From NCBI RefSeq assembly GCF_900142545.1, contig NZ_FRBF01000024.1:1-36876 (forward strand): 36,876 bases of DNA, written 5' to 3'. A program made the translations under genes and the position numbers. The notes under the pieces were generated by a model. It was not told the origin of the DNA, searched no databases, and saw nothing but the letters and a program-made list of their open reading frames with translations. This document shows positions 15,731 through 24,027 of the stretch, piece by piece (the first letter of the stretch is position 1; each line of letters opens with the position of its first letter). Source of the DNA: Fibrobacter sp. UWT2. GTDB lineage: Bacteria; Fibrobacterota; Fibrobacteria; Fibrobacterales; Fibrobacteraceae.

Positions 15731-17863
15731 ATGAGTCAAGGAAAACCTACTCCCCCCTACCGTAGCAAGAACTTTATCATTTTGTTGGTGATGATTCTTT
15801 TGTTGTTCGTCATGTTCCCGCTTGCAGGGAAAGACGGCGAAAACAACATTACGCGCACCGAATTTTTGGCCATGATGGGCGACTCCACCAAGGTCATTAC
15901 CGAACTTTCGCTCCAGAAGACCCCCGATGGCGTGATTATCGAAGGTAAACGCGAAATGAGTGCCGAAGAAAAGGCTGAAGCGAAAAAGAGCCAGAGCGCT
16001 CTCGCCCGTTTCACCAAATCAGCCGACAACGGCAACACGAAAGCCTTCCGTAGCCACATGCTCGAAGTGAGCAACGACCAAATTACCGCCTGGGAAATGT
16101 TCAAAGGCGTCAAAGTCAAGGTCATTCACGAATCCAGCACCTGGCTCGACACGATTGTCGCATTCTTGCCCGCAATTCTCCTGATCGTATTCTTCTACCT
16201 GATGATGAACCGCCAGATGGGTGGCGGCGGCAAGGGTCCGTTCAGCTTTGGCAAGAGCCAGGCAAAACAGTTGAACGGTAAGCAGAAGACCACCTTTAAT
16301 GATGTGGCCGGTTGCGACGAAGCCAAGCAAGATTTGCAGGAGCTCGTCGAATTCCTGAAGGACCCGAAAAAATTCGATTCCCTCGGCGGACGTATTCCGA
16401 AGGGAGCTTTGCTCGTTGGCCCTCCGGGTACCGGTAAGACGCTCCTTGCCCGCGCTGTTGCAGGCGAAGCAGGTGTACCGTTCTTTAGCATGTCCGGTTC
16501 TGACTTTGTGGAAATGTTCGTGGGCGTGGGCGCTAGCCGCGTGCGCGACCTCTTCGAAACCGGCAAGAAGAACGCTCCGTGCATTCTGTTCATCGATGAA
16601 ATTGACGCCGTAGGTCGCCAGCGTGGCGCTGGTCTCGGTGGCGGTCACGATGAACGCGAACAGACTTTGAACCAGTTGCTGGTGGAAATGGACGGCTTTA
16701 CCGCCAACGAAGGCGTGATTTTGATTGCAGCAACCAACCGCCCCGACGTGCTCGACAAGGCTTTGTTGCGCCCCGGCCGCTTTGACCGCCAGATTGTGGT
16801 GGGACTCCCCGACCTGAAAGGCCGCGAAGAAATCTTGAAGGTTCACCTGAAAAAGCGTAAGGTTCCTCTGGCCGACGACGTGGATGTAAAGGCTGTCGCA
16901 AAGGGAACTCCTGGTCTTGCAGGTGCAGACCTCGAAAACTTGGTGAACGAAGCCGCCCTCTTGGCCGCTCGTTTCAACAACAAGAAAGTCACGATGCTCG
17001 ACTTCGAAGAAGCCCGCGACAAGCTCAGCATGGGTGCCGAGCGCCGCACGCTCCTGATGACCGACGAAGAAAAGCGCCACACCGCTTACCACGAAGCAGG
17101 CCACGCTTTGATGACGCTCTTGTGCAAGCATTCCGACCCGCTCCACAAGATTACGATTATTCCGCGTGGACGCGCCCTCGGCGTGACCATGAGTCTGCCC
17201 GAACGCGACCAGGTAAGCTACAGCCGCGAATACGCCGAAGAACGCATCATGATTATGATGTCTGGCCGCCTCGCCGAACTCATCTTCTTCAACCACCAGA
17301 GCACGGGCGCCAGCAACGACATTCAGCGCGCTACTGAACTTGCCCGCAAGATGGTGACGGAATGGGGCTTCGATGACGAAATCGGACCGGTATGCTACAG
17401 CCGCACCGACGGCGAAGTGTTCCTCGGCCGCGAAATTAGCAAGCCGAAAGAAATGTCTGAAATGATGGCCGAAAAGATCGACAACGCAGTGAACAATCTC
17501 ATCAAGCGTTTAGACTTGGCCGCCAAGAAACTCATCGAAGAAAACAAGGACAAGCTCATCGACCTTGCCGAAGCACTATTCGAATTCGAAGTGCTTGACC
17601 GCGAAGAAATTGACCGCGTGATGGCCGGCGAAAAACTGACCGGCACCAAGAAGAGCCGCCAGTACAAGGCGCTCGAAGAAATGGAAGAAAAGAAGAAGCG
17701 CGAAAACACGCCGCCTCCTGATCCGGGCAAGCAACCGCCGGTAGCACCGGTCACTGATGCACCCGTAGCAGAAATCAAGCCCGCACCCGCCGCAGGAACC
17801 ACTCCTGCAAAAGACGGCGATGCCCAATCATCTACTGTAGAATCTCATCAGGAAAATTCGTAA
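15731..17863 (+). CDS. ftsH: ATP-dependent zinc metalloprotease FtsH
   Basis: A 710-residue membrane AAA+ protease that degrades damaged membrane proteins and some soluble regulators. Two membrane segments (about 14-31 and 141-158) flank a periplasmic domain that is longer than in E. coli. Walker A GPPGTGKT is at 230-237, Walker B ILFIDEID at 285-292, the arginine-finger region RPGRFDR at 347-353, and the zinc motif HEAGH at 454-458, with D530 as third ligand. A Pro/Ala-rich tail (about 660-710) follows the protease domain and is probably disordered. An AAAGGA site precedes the ATG. The stop overlaps the folP start (TAATG). Confidence 0.98.
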   Translation: MSQGKPTPPYRSKNFIILLVMILLLFVMFPLAGKDGENNITRTEFLAMMGDSTKVITELSLQKTPDGVIIEGKREMSAEEKAEAKKSQSALARFTKSADNGNTKAFRSHMLEVSNDQITAWEMFKGVKVKVIHESSTWLDTIVAFLPAILLIVFFYLMMNRQMGGGGKGPFSFGKSQAKQLNGKQKTTFNDVAGCDEAKQDLQELVEFLKDPKKFDSLGGRIPKGALLVGPPGTGKTLLARAVAGEAGVPFFSMSGSDFVEMFVGVGASRVRDLFETGKKNAPCILFIDEIDAVGRQRGAGLGGGHDEREQTLNQLLVEMDGFTANEGVILIAATNRPDVLDKALLRPGRFDRQIVVGLPDLKGREEILKVHLKKRKVPLADDVDVKAVAKGTPGLAGADLENLVNEAALLAARFNNKKVTMLDFEEARDKLSMGAERRTLLMTDEEKRHTAYHEAGHALMTLLCKHSDPLHKITIIPRGRALGVTMSLPERDQVSYSREYAEERIMIMMSGRLAELIFFNHQSTGASNDIQRATELARKMVTEWGFDDEIGPVCYSRTDGEVFLGREISKPKEMSEMMAEKIDNAVNNLIKRLDLAAKKLIEENKDKLIDLAEALFEFEVLDREEIDRVMAGEKLTGTKKSRQYKALEEMEEKKKRENTPPPDPGKQPPVAPVTDAPVAEIKPAPAAGTTPAKDGDAQSSTVESHQENS

Positions 17864-18744
17864 TGTTCAAAGAAGTTCTGGATCATAGTCGCTCTCTCCC
17901 TTGGAAAATCGGCAACAAGGTTCTGCCTTGCAAGACCCCGCTGATCATGGGTATTGTGAATGTGACTCCGGACAGTTTTTTTGACGGCGGCAAGCACAAC
18001 AAGCCTGACGCCGCTTACGAACATGCCATGATGCTTTTGGACCAGGGCGCCGAAATTCTAGACATCGGTGGCGAAAGCAGCCGTCCGGGAAGCGCCCCTG
18101 TCAACCTGCAAGAAGAACTGGACCGAGTCTGCCCCGTGGTAGAACGCCTGGCCAAGCTCGCCAAAGAACGCGAATTCTACATCTCGGTCGATACGGTCAA
18201 AGCCAAGGTCGCCGAAGAAACCATGAAGCTCGGCGCGCACATCATCAACGACATTAGCGCCTGCGCCATGGACCCGAACATGCTCCAGACCGTCGCAGAC
18301 ACCAAGGCAGCCGTTGTGCTGAACCACATTCGCGGAAATTTTGGCACCATGCAACAGGACTTCAAGCCGTACACGAACGTAGTACAGGAAGTCCGCGAAG
18401 AACTCTTGTCGCAGGTAAAAAAGCTTTTGGACCTCGGCGTCGAACGCGAAAAGATTTGCATCGATCCGGGTATTGGATTCGGAAAAACGGCGCAGGACAA
18501 CATCGATTTGATGAAATCCACCGAAGAATTCCTGAAAGACGGCTACCCCGTTCTCATCGGGACCTCGCGCAAGTCCTATATTGGTAAAATGCCCGGCCTC
18601 GAAAACAGCGACCGCCTGATTCCGACCGTTACGGCAGGAATCGTTGCCGTACTCGGTGGCGCCAGCTGCATTCGCGTGCATGACGTGAAAGAGGCCAAGG
18701 AATCCTTGTTGTATTTGGAGGCGTTAAGAAATGATTCTGTTTAA
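17863..18744 (+). CDS. folP: Dihydropteroate synthase
   Basis: A 293-residue DHPS, the sulfonamide target, which joins p-aminobenzoate to dihydropterin pyrophosphate in folate synthesis. The motifs IMGIVNVTPDSFFDGG, ILDIGGESSRPG, DPGIGFGKT and GTSRKSYIG are all present in order. The length is normal. The ATG overlaps the ftsH stop by one base and the 3' end overlaps cdaA by 14 bases, so the three genes are translationally coupled. Confidence 0.97.
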   Translation: MFKEVLDHSRSLPWKIGNKVLPCKTPLIMGIVNVTPDSFFDGGKHNKPDAAYEHAMMLLDQGAEILDIGGESSRPGSAPVNLQEELDRVCPVVERLAKLAKEREFYISVDTVKAKVAEETMKLGAHIINDISACAMDPNMLQTVADTKAAVVLNHIRGNFGTMQQDFKPYTNVVQEVREELLSQVKKLLDLGVEREKICIDPGIGFGKTAQDNIDLMKSTEEFLKDGYPVLIGTSRKSYIGKMPGLENSDRLIPTVTAGIVAVLGGASCIRVHDVKEAKESLLYLEALRNDSV

Positions 18745-19570
18745 GCTATTCGGGATTATCGATGTGCGTCCAGCAGATATTCTGGACGTGCTCCTGATTT
18801 CGATTATCATTTACTACATCTTCTTGCTGTTCCGCGGTACGCGTGCCGCCCAGATGATTTTCGGTGGATTGCTCTTGATTCTTGCCTGGATTATTGCGCA
18901 ATGGTGGGAACTCCATACCGTCGTGTGGCTTATCAGTAACCTTGCAACCCTCGGTATTATCGCTCTCGTGATTCTTTTCCAGCCCGAAATTCGAAGCGCC
19001 CTCACCCGTATCGGTCAGGCCGCAAGTAAACTCGATTTTCACAACCTGTTTTTCCATTCCAGCGGTCTCGACGAAATCACCAAGACCATCGCAAGCGCCT
19101 GCCAAGACCTGGCAAAGACACACACCGGTGCGCTGATTGTGCTTGAAAAGCGCGTAGGCCTGCGTAACTACGCCGACACCGGTGAAATCTTGGACGCCCG
19201 AATCAGCTCTAGACTTTTACGTGCCCTCTTCTTCCCGAATTCCGCCTTGCACGATGGCGCAGTCATCATGAACACCAAGCGCATTATTGCCGCCGGCTGT
19301 ATCTTGCCCATGCCCACGGGTAACGCCGAAAAAGAAGCGGGCTACGGCATGCGTCACCGCGCCGCCAAGGCATTGGCCGCCGAATGCGACGCCCTTGTGA
19401 TTGTAGTGTCCGAAGAAACTGGCTACATCTCTATCGCCTACCGCAACACGCTGCGCAGAAACATCAGCGTCGCCGAACTCAAGCAAGAAATCATTCGCCA
19501 CTGGGGCGAACTCTTTAACGACGTCCGCGAATCGGCAAAGTCCGAAACCGCCGAAGAAAAGGCAGGGTAG
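18731..19570 (+). CDS. cdaA: Membrane diadenylate cyclase CdaA
   Basis: A 279-residue c-di-AMP synthase. Three membrane helices (about 16-35, 41-58 and 63-83) precede the DisA_N catalytic domain, which carries LHDGAVIM (DGA at 175-177) and GMRHRAAKAL (RHRAA at 208-212). The order folP-cdaA is seen in several phyla. The regulator cdaR often found next to it is absent; the following gene is a different type. The stop codon TAG is part of a GTAG-type repeat tract. Confidence 0.96.
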   Translation: MILFKLFGIIDVRPADILDVLLISIIIYYIFLLFRGTRAAQMIFGGLLLILAWIIAQWWELHTVVWLISNLATLGIIALVILFQPEIRSALTRIGQAASKLDFHNLFFHSSGLDEITKTIASACQDLAKTHTGALIVLEKRVGLRNYADTGEILDARISSRLLRALFFPNSALHDGAVIMNTKRIIAAGCILPMPTGNAEKEAGYGMRHRAAKALAAECDALVIVVSEETGYISIAYRNTLRRNISVAELKQEIIRHWGELFNDVRESAKSETAEEKAG

Positions 19571-19632
19571 TAGGAAGTAGACAGTAGACGGTTGACGGTA
19601 GACGGAAGACTGTAGGAAGTTGGTAGCAGGTA
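19568..19632. repeat. Degenerate GTAGAC tract between cdaA and the next gene
   Basis: Successive units GTAGGAA, GTAGACA, GTAGACG, GTTGACG, GTAGACG, GAAGACT and GTAGGAA fill most of the 81-bp spacer. The first 15 bases equal those at 7334-7348. Its start coincides with the cdaA stop codon. Confidence 0.7.
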
Positions 19633-19651
19633 ATTGGATTAAAGGATTTTT

Positions 19652-20854
19652 ATGAGTAATAACGAAACAGAAGATCAGGTAAAATCTCGCCGCAAAAAGA
19701 AGAACATCGCAATTCTCGTATTGATGTTCCTCTTGCTGGTGACCCTTTTTATTGTGCAATGCCACTTGGACCAGATTAAGCAAGATGCCCTGGCCAAGGA
19801 ACAAGAGACCGCTCTTGAGATGCAGCGTCGCCACACACTCGATAGCCTGCGTGCTCTGGAACAAGCCCGTGCCGACAGCTCTCGCATTGCCGATAGCCTA
19901 CGCATTGCAGATTCCTTGGCTGCCCTCCAGAATAACGTGAACCGCGACAGCATTCGCCATGTACGCGACAGCCTGAATCGCATCAAGGACAGCCTTGCCG
20001 CTATCGACAAGGCCCGCGCCGACAGCCTGCAGCGCATCGCCGATTCTTTGGCCGTTATCGAAAAAGCCAAGGCCGACTCGCTCGAAAAGAAGCGCATTCA
20101 AGACAGCATCCGTGCTGCCGACCAGGTGCCACCGGTCGCTGAAATCGCACCGCCTGCAGGCCGCTACTACGATCCCATCAAGCTCAAAGTCAAGTGCGAA
20201 GAAATCAAGTGCAAGACATTCCTTTCGATTGGCGACACGCTCCACGCTCAAGAAGCAGGCAAAGCCATTGAATATAACAAGACTGGTTCTGTATTCTTCT
20301 ACGCCGAAGACTCCGTGGGTAACCGCTCTGCCTGGGAAGAAGCCAAATACGACATGGCTAGCGACAACATTTGCGGCAAGAACGCCTACCCCGTTCCGCT
20401 CGGCGGCAAGACCGTTTGCGTAGACGCTTACGAATACCCGAACAAAGCCGACGAACTCCCCCGCGACATGGTGAGTCAGGAACAGGCCGCAAGCCTTTGC
20501 CAGCAAGAAGGCAAGCACCTTTGCAGCCTCGCCGAATGGCAAGCCGCTTGCAAGAGCAAGGACAATACTCGCTACAGCTACGGCGACAGCTACAAGCAGA
20601 ACAAGTGCAACACCAACACGAAGGCTGCCAAGCGCAGTGGCCGTAAGGAACAGTGCCGCAGCTGGTACGGTATGTACGACATGAACGGAAACCTTTGGGA
20701 ATGGACATCAACCACGAGCAAGGATCACCCGAACATGTACTTAGTCGCCGGCGGCGCCTGGAACACCAACAACGAAAGCAAATGCACCGACAACAAGTTC
20801 AGCTTCTATCCGCAGAACCAATACCCCAACGTCGGCTTCCGCTGCTGCAAATAA
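19652..20854 (+). CDS. Membrane-anchored coiled-coil protein with a C-terminal FGE-like domain
   Basis: A 400-residue protein with a short basic cytoplasmic N-terminus (KSRRKKKN) and one membrane helix at about 19-36. A long Ala/Asp/Ser/Leu-rich coiled coil (45-155) follows, with repeated RADSLRRIADSL-like heptads. After a proline stretch comes a small beta domain, then from about 245 a SUMF1/FGE-like domain: VCVDAYEYPN, HLCSLAEWQAAC, YDMNGNLWEWTS, VAGGAWN and the end VGFRCC. The WEW core is intact. The FGE catalytic cysteine pair cannot be assigned, so a structural or ligand-binding role is as likely as catalysis. The coiled coil could span the periplasm. AAAGGA lies upstream of the ATG. Confidence 0.75.
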   Translation: MSNNETEDQVKSRRKKKNIAILVLMFLLLVTLFIVQCHLDQIKQDALAKEQETALEMQRRHTLDSLRALEQARADSSRIADSLRIADSLAALQNNVNRDSIRHVRDSLNRIKDSLAAIDKARADSLQRIADSLAVIEKAKADSLEKKRIQDSIRAADQVPPVAEIAPPAGRYYDPIKLKVKCEEIKCKTFLSIGDTLHAQEAGKAIEYNKTGSVFFYAEDSVGNRSAWEEAKYDMASDNICGKNAYPVPLGGKTVCVDAYEYPNKADELPRDMVSQEQAASLCQQEGKHLCSLAEWQAACKSKDNTRYSYGDSYKQNKCNTNTKAAKRSGRKEQCRSWYGMYDMNGNLWEWTSTTSKDHPNMYLVAGGAWNTNNESKCTDNKFSFYPQNQYPNVGFRCCK

Positions 20855-20874
20855 GATTTTCAATTTGATAAAAC

Positions 20875-20907
20875 AAAAAGGAATCACAAATGTGATTCCT
20901 TTTTTTT
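20875..20907. terminator. Bidirectional terminator between convergent genes
   Basis: GGAATCACA (20880-20888) pairs perfectly with TGTGATTCC (20891-20899) and is followed by eight T on the plus strand. Five A lie on the other side, so it can serve both the FGE-like gene and the TraB-family gene. Confidence 0.85.
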
Positions 20908-20908
20908 A

Positions 20909-21826
20909 TTACAGTTTCTCAACCATAAAGCCCTTGACGCGGAGGATGTCAATGACATTTTCGTGATCGCCAGCCAGGTGCCCCGCACCTACAATCATAA
21001 AAATCTTGCGATCTTTTGCTAAAAAGTCTGCAATGCTCTCCGCCATTTTGCGATTACGAGAAAAGTAAATGCGCTCGTTTATTTCATTCTTGAACAGGGA
21101 ATCTGTATGGTTCAACTGAACCGTATCCAAATTCATGTAGGCACAAAAAAGGGAATCATTTCCTGTTTTCCACGCACGCATCAAACCCCTGGTGGCTGAA
21201 TCAAGAAAGGATGTTTCCCGAAGGATCGTTTCCAAATAAAAAATTCCTAACGAGTCTGAATCGTCGCCTCCCGTAAGTACAAAAGCTTGTTCCTCTGCCG
21301 TTTCCAGCGAGATAATATTTTTCCCTGAATCACGAGCTCTTTTTAGAAAATGGACATCAGTTCCCAATTTTGCGTCATAGCCCAAGCGCATAATTCCAAC
21401 AGCAGTCACGGTCATCCCAGCCGACATAGGCCTGTAGCGGGAAAAGGAACCTAGCGGCAGATTCCACGCCAGGCAAAGGCTGTCAAGAGATGCCGAAACA
21501 TTTGCTGGAATAACGCTATCGAGACTCCTTCCGTCGTGAAAAAAGCCATACTGTTCCGACATCAAGGCGAGATGCTGCGAAATGGAATCATTGCTTACGT
21601 CTATTTCCACCGCCAATTCTTCCGACCGGTCAAAAGCATTTTCAATGACCGAATCAAGTGGATAGAACGAGGAATCTGCAAAATGGAGACTCCCTAGAAG
21701 ATACACTGTAGAATTGGAATCGGAAACCTTCCAGAAGAGATGCTTTTTCGGAGAACCATCACCCAATGCAGAGCATCCTGTCAAGAATAACAAGGTACAC
21801 AGAGTGGCAACAAGTAATCTGAGCAT
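20909..21826 (-). CDS. TraB/GumN-family lipoprotein
   Basis: About 305 residues. The N-terminus MLRLLVATLCTLLFLTGC is a lipoprotein signal with lipobox LTGC. The family's two glycine-histidine motifs are present: VYLLGSLHFA near the start and IVGAGHLAG near the end, with conserved hydrophobic and acidic blocks between (LAVEIDVS, LGTDVHFL). Members of the TraB/PrgY/GumN group are proposed metal-dependent peptidases of the Tiki type. Neither start has a clear ribosome binding site. A GTG at 21853 would add nine residues, but 21826 gives the better signal. TATATT 10 bases before it may be a -10, which would leave almost no leader. Confidence 0.8.
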   Translation of the reverse strand: MLRLLVATLCTLLFLTGCSALGDGSPKKHLFWKVSDSNSTVYLLGSLHFADSSFYPLDSVIENAFDRSEELAVEIDVSNDSISQHLALMSEQYGFFHDGRSLDSVIPANVSASLDSLCLAWNLPLGSFSRYRPMSAGMTVTAVGIMRLGYDAKLGTDVHFLKRARDSGKNIISLETAEEQAFVLTGGDDSDSLGIFYLETILRETSFLDSATRGLMRAWKTGNDSLFCAYMNLDTVQLNHTDSLFKNEINERIYFSRNRKMAESIADFLAKDRKIFMIVGAGHLAGDHENVIDILRVKGFMVEKL

Positions 21827-21857
21827 GTGTACAATATAATTTTTACGATTCACTCAA

Positions 21858-21892
21858 TAAAAACAAGAGGACCGCTTTAGCGGTCCTCTTGT
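21858..21892 (-). terminator. Terminator after the V-ATPase genes
   Basis: A perfect 14-bp inverted repeat, ACAAGAGGACCGCT with AGCGGTCCTCTTGT (21863-21876 / 21879-21892), has a 2-base loop. It is followed on the minus strand by TTTTTATTG. Confidence 0.85.
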
Positions 21893-21900
21893 GTAAAGGA

Positions 21901-21940
21901 GATCCTTCGACTCCACGCCTCACGGCGTTTCGCTCAGGAT
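21901..21940. repeat. REP-like palindromic element
   Basis: ATCCT (21902-21906) and AGGAT (21936-21940) bracket ACGCC-TCAC-GGCGT (21915-21928). The outer sequence ATCCTTCGACTC...CGCTCAGGAT is a type of dispersed repeat common in bacterial intergenic regions. It lies directly behind the V-ATPase K gene. Confidence 0.6.
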
Positions 21941-21951
21941 AACACCTTATT

Positions 21952-22407
21952 TTACGACACGAGCATCATCGAGAACACCATGACGAACAGCGCGACGGTT
22001 TCGCCGACGCCAAGCACCATCAGGTAGTTCACCAGGCCCTTGCCGGTTTCGCCGAGGGCGTTGCAGGCGTCCGCAGCGGACTTGCCCACGTACCAGGCAG
22101 AAGCCATCATGCCGATGCCACCGAAGATGCCCACACCCAGGTATGCAGCCCAGTTGGCCGGAGCCGTCTGGGACTTGTTCAGGATGTACATCATCAGCAA
22201 CATGCCGTAGATTGTCTGCGCAATCGGCGCGCCCACGAAGATGAGCAGCGTAAACAGCGCGTTCTTACCCTTGAGATACGCCTTCTTCCAGGCCCCGATG
22301 GCCGCCATGCCGGCAGTCCCGCAGCCCAGCGCAGAACCCACCGCGGCAAGGCCCAGGGCCGCCACCGCGCCGAGTTTCGCGAGCGTTAAAAGTTGAGCTT
22401 GATCCAT
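21952..22407 (-). CDS. atpK: V-type ATPase proteolipid subunit K (intact copy)
   Basis: A 151-residue proteolipid with four membrane helices in two hairpins, as in bacterial V/A-type rotary ATPases. The rotor ring carries H+ or Na+ past subunit I. The ion-binding glutamate lies in LGVGETVALFVMVF (about residue 136). The first hairpin has Q in the matching place (APIAQTIYG), as in 16-kDa K subunits with one carboxylate. A GAGGTAA site precedes the ATG. It lies 18 bp after a near-duplicate K gene. With I truncated and A, B and D absent here, this copy may have no partners unless they are encoded elsewhere. Confidence 0.92.
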   Translation of the reverse strand: MDQAQLLTLAKLGAVAALGLAAVGSALGCGTAGMAAIGAWKKAYLKGKNALFTLLIFVGAPIAQTIYGMLLMMYILNKSQTAPANWAAYLGVGIFGGIGMMASAWYVGKSAADACNALGETGKGLVNYLMVLGVGETVALFVMVFSMMLVS

Positions 22408-22425
22408 ACGTGTTACCTCGCTGGA

Positions 22426-22954
22426 TTAAAGCACCATCATGGAGAACACGAGAACGAACAGGGCCACGGTTTCCACGATACCGAGCACCATCAGGTAGTT
22501 CACCATGCCCTTGCCGGTTTCACCGAGAGCATCGCAAGCCACAGCCGCGGACTTGCCCTGGTACCAGGCAGAAGCCATCATGCCGAGACCGCCGAAGATA
22601 CCGGCGCCGAGGCAGCCGCCCCAGTTGGTAAAGCCGGATTCAGCAGCCTTGCTCAAGATGAAGTTCATCAAGAGCATGCCGTAAATCGTTTGGGAAATCG
22701 GGGCACCCACGAACACCAGGAGCGTGAAGAGAGCGCTCTTGCCCTGGGCATAAGCCTTCTTCCACATGGTGATGGCGGACATACCAGCCGTTCCGCAACC
22801 AAGGGCGGAGCCCATTGCCGCAATGCCAAGCGCAGCTGCAGCACCCCTATAATGACCGAACAACCTTTGGTTGTTCTCTCGCCAGCACGACTCGCTCCCG
22901 CTGAGTCGCTTTCTGGCTCACGGTAGCGAGAGTCACCATTGTATTCGGTTCCAT
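22426..22954 (-). pseudogene. atpK: Second V-type ATPase subunit K copy, broken by a repeat insertion
   Basis: The original start appears to be ATG 22954 (GAGG site upstream), reading MEPNTMVTLA. That matches the N-terminus of the intact copy (MDQAQLLTLA). The match resumes with GAAAALGIAAMGSALGCGTAGM at about 22845 and continues to the end, including the ion-binding glutamate in LGIVETVALFVLVF. Between them lies a palindromic insert. The region from start to stop is 529 bases, against 456 expected from the paralogue, a net gain of 73 bases. This shifts the frame and creates a TAG just before the resumed match. A TTG at 22863 could only restart without a properly spaced ribosome binding site. 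Confidence 0.82.
22858..22932. repeat. Nested palindromic insertion in the K copy
   Basis: GAACAACC-TTT-GGTTGTTC (22858-22876) adjoins a large hairpin: CTCTCGC (22876-22882) pairs with GCGAGAG (22926-22932), and inside it CGACTC (22888-22893) pairs with GAGTCG (22903-22908). Size and structure are those of a REP/MITE-like element. It fills the place of about two codons of the K gene. Confidence 0.75.
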
Positions 22955-22993
22955 TGTTTTTTCCTCATTAAGTAGCGGGAATTATCCCTTGGT

Positions 22994-23788
22994 TTAATTT
23001 TTCTGCTTGGCGAAGGGCGCGAACGCGAATCCGCTCCATTCCTGGCCAAGTCCATTTGAAAATTCGAGTGTGTTAAGACGTACGGCGTGGACGGCGACGC
23101 CCATGACCGCAAGCGCGATGTTCAGGCCGTGCACAAAGAGCAGCAGGAATGCCGCACCGGCGATACCGACAGCGGAGCCGAACAGCGGCGAGAGCATGTC
23201 GTTGAACGCCTCGGCGATGGCCGCACCGGACATGCCCACAGCGAACAGACGGATGTAACTGATCACGTCGGTAAAGCTATTCACCACGTCGAGCACGAGC
23301 ATCGGGATGCTGATGAAGTCCTGCTTGAGCCTCTTGGGCGGCACGGTAAAGAGCACCAGGAGAACGGCTTCCACGATGAACATCGGGATGACGAACTTCG
23401 GCATGTCGATACCGAGCACCATCTGGCACGCAAGGAAGAACATCACCCAGCAGCCGATAAGCCAGCCCACCTGCGCCATGAACGTGGAGTCCTTGCGCTT
23501 GATGCGCACGCACACGTTCCACACGTGAGCGATACTCAAGTGGACCACGGCGATGCAGAAGCAGAACAGCTGGATATGCTGCATCTGGGAGGCACCTGCA
23601 GCCTTCGGCACGAAGCTTTCGGGCAAGATCGTGATCGACTGGGCGAAGGCCTTGTAGGCTTCGAACTTCGCAGGGTCTGTCGGGGCACTAGTGCGGATCC
23701 AGAGCATCGCGTTCTTCAGCGGTTCAGGCAACCAGCCGTAATTGGTGATGTCCAGGTAATACGTCTTCTTTATTTGGGCGTTCCCCAC
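22994..23788 (-). pseudogene. atpI: V-type ATPase subunit I, C-terminal part only
   Basis: 264 codons match the membrane half of subunit I, the stator that works with the K ring. DVISYIRLFAVGMSGAAIAEAFNDM contains the essential arginine, and HAVRLNTLEFSNG near the end is also conserved. Family members are about 600-650 residues, so the N-terminal cytoplasmic half and first helices are missing. Similarity stops at about 23775, exactly where a repeat element begins. Upstream in the same frame is a TAG within the repeat. The first candidate start is a GTG inside the repeat at 23788 with no ribosome binding site. No ATPase genes A, B or D are found beyond. Confidence 0.85.
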
Positions 23789-23910
23789 ACTGTCGTGTGG
23801 GTCGGGCTATATTCTGGGGGCAATCGGCTTCGCTTACGCTTGCCGCTCACCTCCCAGAACCAAGCCCCGCTGCGCGGGTCTTGTCCCCAAGGGGTCACTA
23901 TCCCTAACGC
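23776..23910. mobile_element. MITE/REP-like element truncating atpI
   Basis: Begins GGGCGTT and ends CTAACGC, so the ends GCGTT/AACGC are inverted repeats about 133 bp apart. Internal hairpins are CCCACAC-TGTC-GTGTGGG (23784-23801), CCCGC-TGC-GCGGG and CCCC-AA-GGGG. Its last 61 bases (23850-23910) recur without change at 30716-30776. It contains no gene and is probably a non-autonomous element. Confidence 0.7.
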
Positions 23911-23967
23911 GATTGCAACAGTTAACAACATATTTAAAGGAATGATACAAAATATTTACTTAATGCA

Positions 23968-23996
23968 TTGACAACATGTTAAAATATTGCTACGTT
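23968..23996 (+). promoter_or_regulatory. Promoter of the three-gene surface operon
   Basis: A consensus TTGACA (23968-23973) is followed after 17 bases by TACGTT (23991-23996). The transcript would start near 24003, about 25 bases before the first start codon. Confidence 0.55.
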
Positions 23997-24027
23997 GTCG
24001 CTTCCTTGAAAACAACAAGAGGAAAAC

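Noticed and set aside
16019-17296. Long minus-strand frame opposite ftsH
   Set aside because: Antisense shadow of ftsH with no recognisable domain.
23087-23971. 294-codon plus-strand frame opposite atpI
   Set aside because: His/Glu/Asp-rich antisense translation, and it runs through the repeat element; not a protein.
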